Shown here: positions 15,466-16,644 of the stretch, piece after piece | Numbering within the stretch: position 1 is the stretch's first letter | How the letters are laid out: every line of letters starts with the position of its first letter | NCBI GenBank assembly: GCA_964520055.1 | Contig: CAZFME010000046.1 | Location: forward strand, 1-16,644 | Direction of reading: 5' to 3' | DNA: 16,644 bases | From: DUNY01 sp964520055 | GTDB taxonomy: Bacteria > Bacillota > Thermosediminibacteria > Thermosediminibacterales > Tepidanaerobacteraceae | Program-made: the position numbers and the translations under genes | The notes under the pieces: model-generated | What the model was told of the DNA's origin: nothing | The model's input: the letters and a program-made list of their open reading frames with translations, nothing else | Databases searched by the model: none

Positions 15466-15474
15466 TGGTATAAT
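15466..15474 (+). promoter_or_regulatory. Extended -10 promoter of the MFS gene
   Basis: TGGTATAAT at 15466-15474 is a consensus extended -10 (TGnTATAAT), and no good -35 stands 17 bases upstream. It predicts a start near 15481 and a leader of about 46 bases. Extended -10 promoters often do without a -35, and here an inverted repeat occupies that position. Confidence 0.55.
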
Positions 15475-15526
15475 CTTTATTATTATATAATATATTAAAA
15501 CGTTATAATAGAATGGAGAATCTGCC

Positions 15527-16644
15527 ATGAAAGTGTTATCACAACCCCTTCCAAAGCCCGCTATGTTCAACCTGCTTACAGAGTGTGCCTTTGGCTTTGG
15601 GATTGGCATTTGGAATATCGCATTTAATTTTCATCTTAAATTGTTTGGGTTTTCTTCTGCGGAAATAGGTATGTTAATTTCTGTAGGATTTTTATCAACA
15701 GCAATATCCTCATTTTTTTGCGGCCGGCTTAGCGATAAAATCGGGTTCCCACGGGTTTCTGCTTTAGGCGGGGTTATGGTCGGCATCTCTCTGCTCACAA
15801 TATCGACTACCACCGCACACACAGTTTTCTATGTGGCACAAATAATCTATGGCTTTGGACTGGCTTGTATAATGTGTACTGAGTTTCCTCTTATTACCAG
15901 TCTCGTGCTTCCCAATCAAAAACAAGTTGGGTATAACCTCGTCATCTTTCTTTACTTCGTAAGCAGCGTAATAGGCAGCTTTTTTGCAGGTTTCTTTCCT
16001 AAACTGTTTCCGTCATTTGAAAACCCGTATAAGGCTCTGCTTATTATCAGTGCACTTTCATACTTTACACTTGGTTGCACCCGTATTTGGCTTCCAAAAC
16101 AGCGTTTAGCAAACAGTGTTAACATCCACCTGCTTGACATTTTACGAAACCGAGGTATACTTTCGTTTTTACTTTTCGGCTTTGTTACAATGACAATCTT
16201 TAACTGTATCATGTCCATGCTCAATCTTATCCTGCGCCAACGTTACAGTCTTTCTGACGACATTATCGGTTCCCTGTTCTCATTAATTGCAATTATTGGC
16301 AGCCTGGCTGTCCCTGTTGTCTCCTTCCTATGCCAAAGATATTCCAACCGCAGAATAGCATCAGCCACACTGATTGTTCAGATGCTGGCCATCCTGGCTA
16401 TGACATTTGCTCCTATTTGGCTATTTGTTCTGCTGGTCTGTGCCCGCACCATGACTACCAACTTTGTCTACTCAGTGGTAGATAGCCCAATGCTGCAATC
16501 AGTAAATACTGATCGTCGAGGCACCTATTCGGGCCTAAGGGTTTTTGCAAATTACATAGGTATGGGCTTGGGGTCGGCAATTTCCGGTTATTTTATTTCA
16601 AAAGAACAATATGCTCTATTGTTCTTAGTTGCAGGAGTATTATG
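15527..16644 (+). CDS. Major facilitator superfamily transporter (truncated by window end)
   Basis: The first 372 codons of a multi-pass membrane transporter are present; the frame is open at the right edge. The ATG is preceded by GGAG at a spacing of about nine. Around ten or eleven hydrophobic segments are visible. The loop after the second segment reads GRLSDKIGFPR (about residues 65-75), a recognisable MFS motif A (GxLxDrxGxR). A central loop of moderate length (KQRLANSVNIHLLDILRNRG) separates the two halves. It diverges from the FrlC-like gene over a 250-base control region, so uptake of the pathway substrate is the likely role (inference). Export of a product cannot be excluded. Confidence 0.87.
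   Translation, partial: MKVLSQPLPKPAMFNLLTECAFGFGIGIWNIAFNFHLKLFGFSSAEIGMLISVGFLSTAISSFFCGRLSDKIGFPRVSALGGVMVGISLLTISTTTAHTVFYVAQIIYGFGLACIMCTEFPLITSLVLPNQKQVGYNLVIFLYFVSSVIGSFFAGFFPKLFPSFENPYKALLIISALSYFTLGCTRIWLPKQRLANSVNIHLLDILRNRGILSFLLFGFVTMTIFNCIMSMLNLILRQRYSLSDDIIGSLFSLIAIIGSLAVPVVSFLCQRYSNRRIASATLIVQMLAILAMTFAPIWLFVLLVCARTMTTNFVYSVVDSPMLQSVNTDRRGTYSGLRVFANYIGMGLGSAISGYFISKEQYALLFLVAGVL

Noticed and set aside
15412..15822. Minus-strand open frames over the start of the MFS gene
   Set aside because: The plus-strand MFS frame has a ribosome binding site, promoter, membrane segments and motif A; the opposite frames have none of these.
1..16644. CRISPR array, tRNA or rRNA genes, prophage genes
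   Set aside because: No regularly spaced repeats, no cloverleaf-like segments and no phage structural or integrase genes were seen on either strand.

Overview
The window looks like a piece of a low-to-moderate G+C Gram-positive (Firmicutes/Clostridia-type) chromosome. This is inferred from the strong GGAGG-type ribosome binding sites, the frequent GTG/TTG starts, the AT-rich intergenic regions, a DnaE polymerase with an intact PHP metal site and a QxSLF clamp-binding motif, and a YsdA-like DUF1294 protein. A 12-base run of N inside dnaE shows that this is draft or metagenome sequence. No species can be named from the sequence alone.

Left part (1-5210): the 5' end of a probable DNA methyltransferase gene runs off the left edge on the minus strand. 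After an AT-rich gap come dnaE (DNA polymerase III alpha, plus strand), an unassigned small membrane protein (minus), and a gap with a promoter and a strongly self-complementary 169-nt stretch that may be an undescribed structured RNA. A DUF1294 membrane protein follows. Next is a 576-bp gap (5211-5786) with two diverged tandem repeats, the second of which contains a near-consensus promoter.

Right part (5787-16644): an accessory catabolic locus whose members resemble the fructoselysine (frl) Amadori-product genes. A PfkB sugar kinase lies on the plus strand (5787-6656). It converges on a long minus-strand gene series read right to left: FrlC-like epimerase, HyuA, HyuB, a second FrlD-like PfkB kinase, an amidohydrolase-2 family protein, a YjbQ/UPF0047 protein and an FrlB-like SIS-domain deglycase. 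A partial MFS transporter gene diverges from the epimerase gene at the right edge. Between the epimerase gene and hyuA lies a clear dead fragment of a second epimerase gene with in-frame stops.

Inferred working model: the MFS protein imports a glycated (Amadori-type) or related sugar conjugate. The FrlC-like enzyme adjusts its stereochemistry, one or both PfkB kinases phosphorylate the sugar, and the SIS enzyme splits the phosphorylated conjugate. The HyuA/HyuB ATP-dependent cyclic-amide hydrolase and the amidohydrolase would process the non-sugar half, possibly a cyclic amide such as a hydantoin, imidazolone or oxoproline type. I do not know of a described Amadori pathway that includes HyuAB, so this combination is the most interesting content of the window. 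The substrate is unknown, and the model rests on family resemblance and gene order only.
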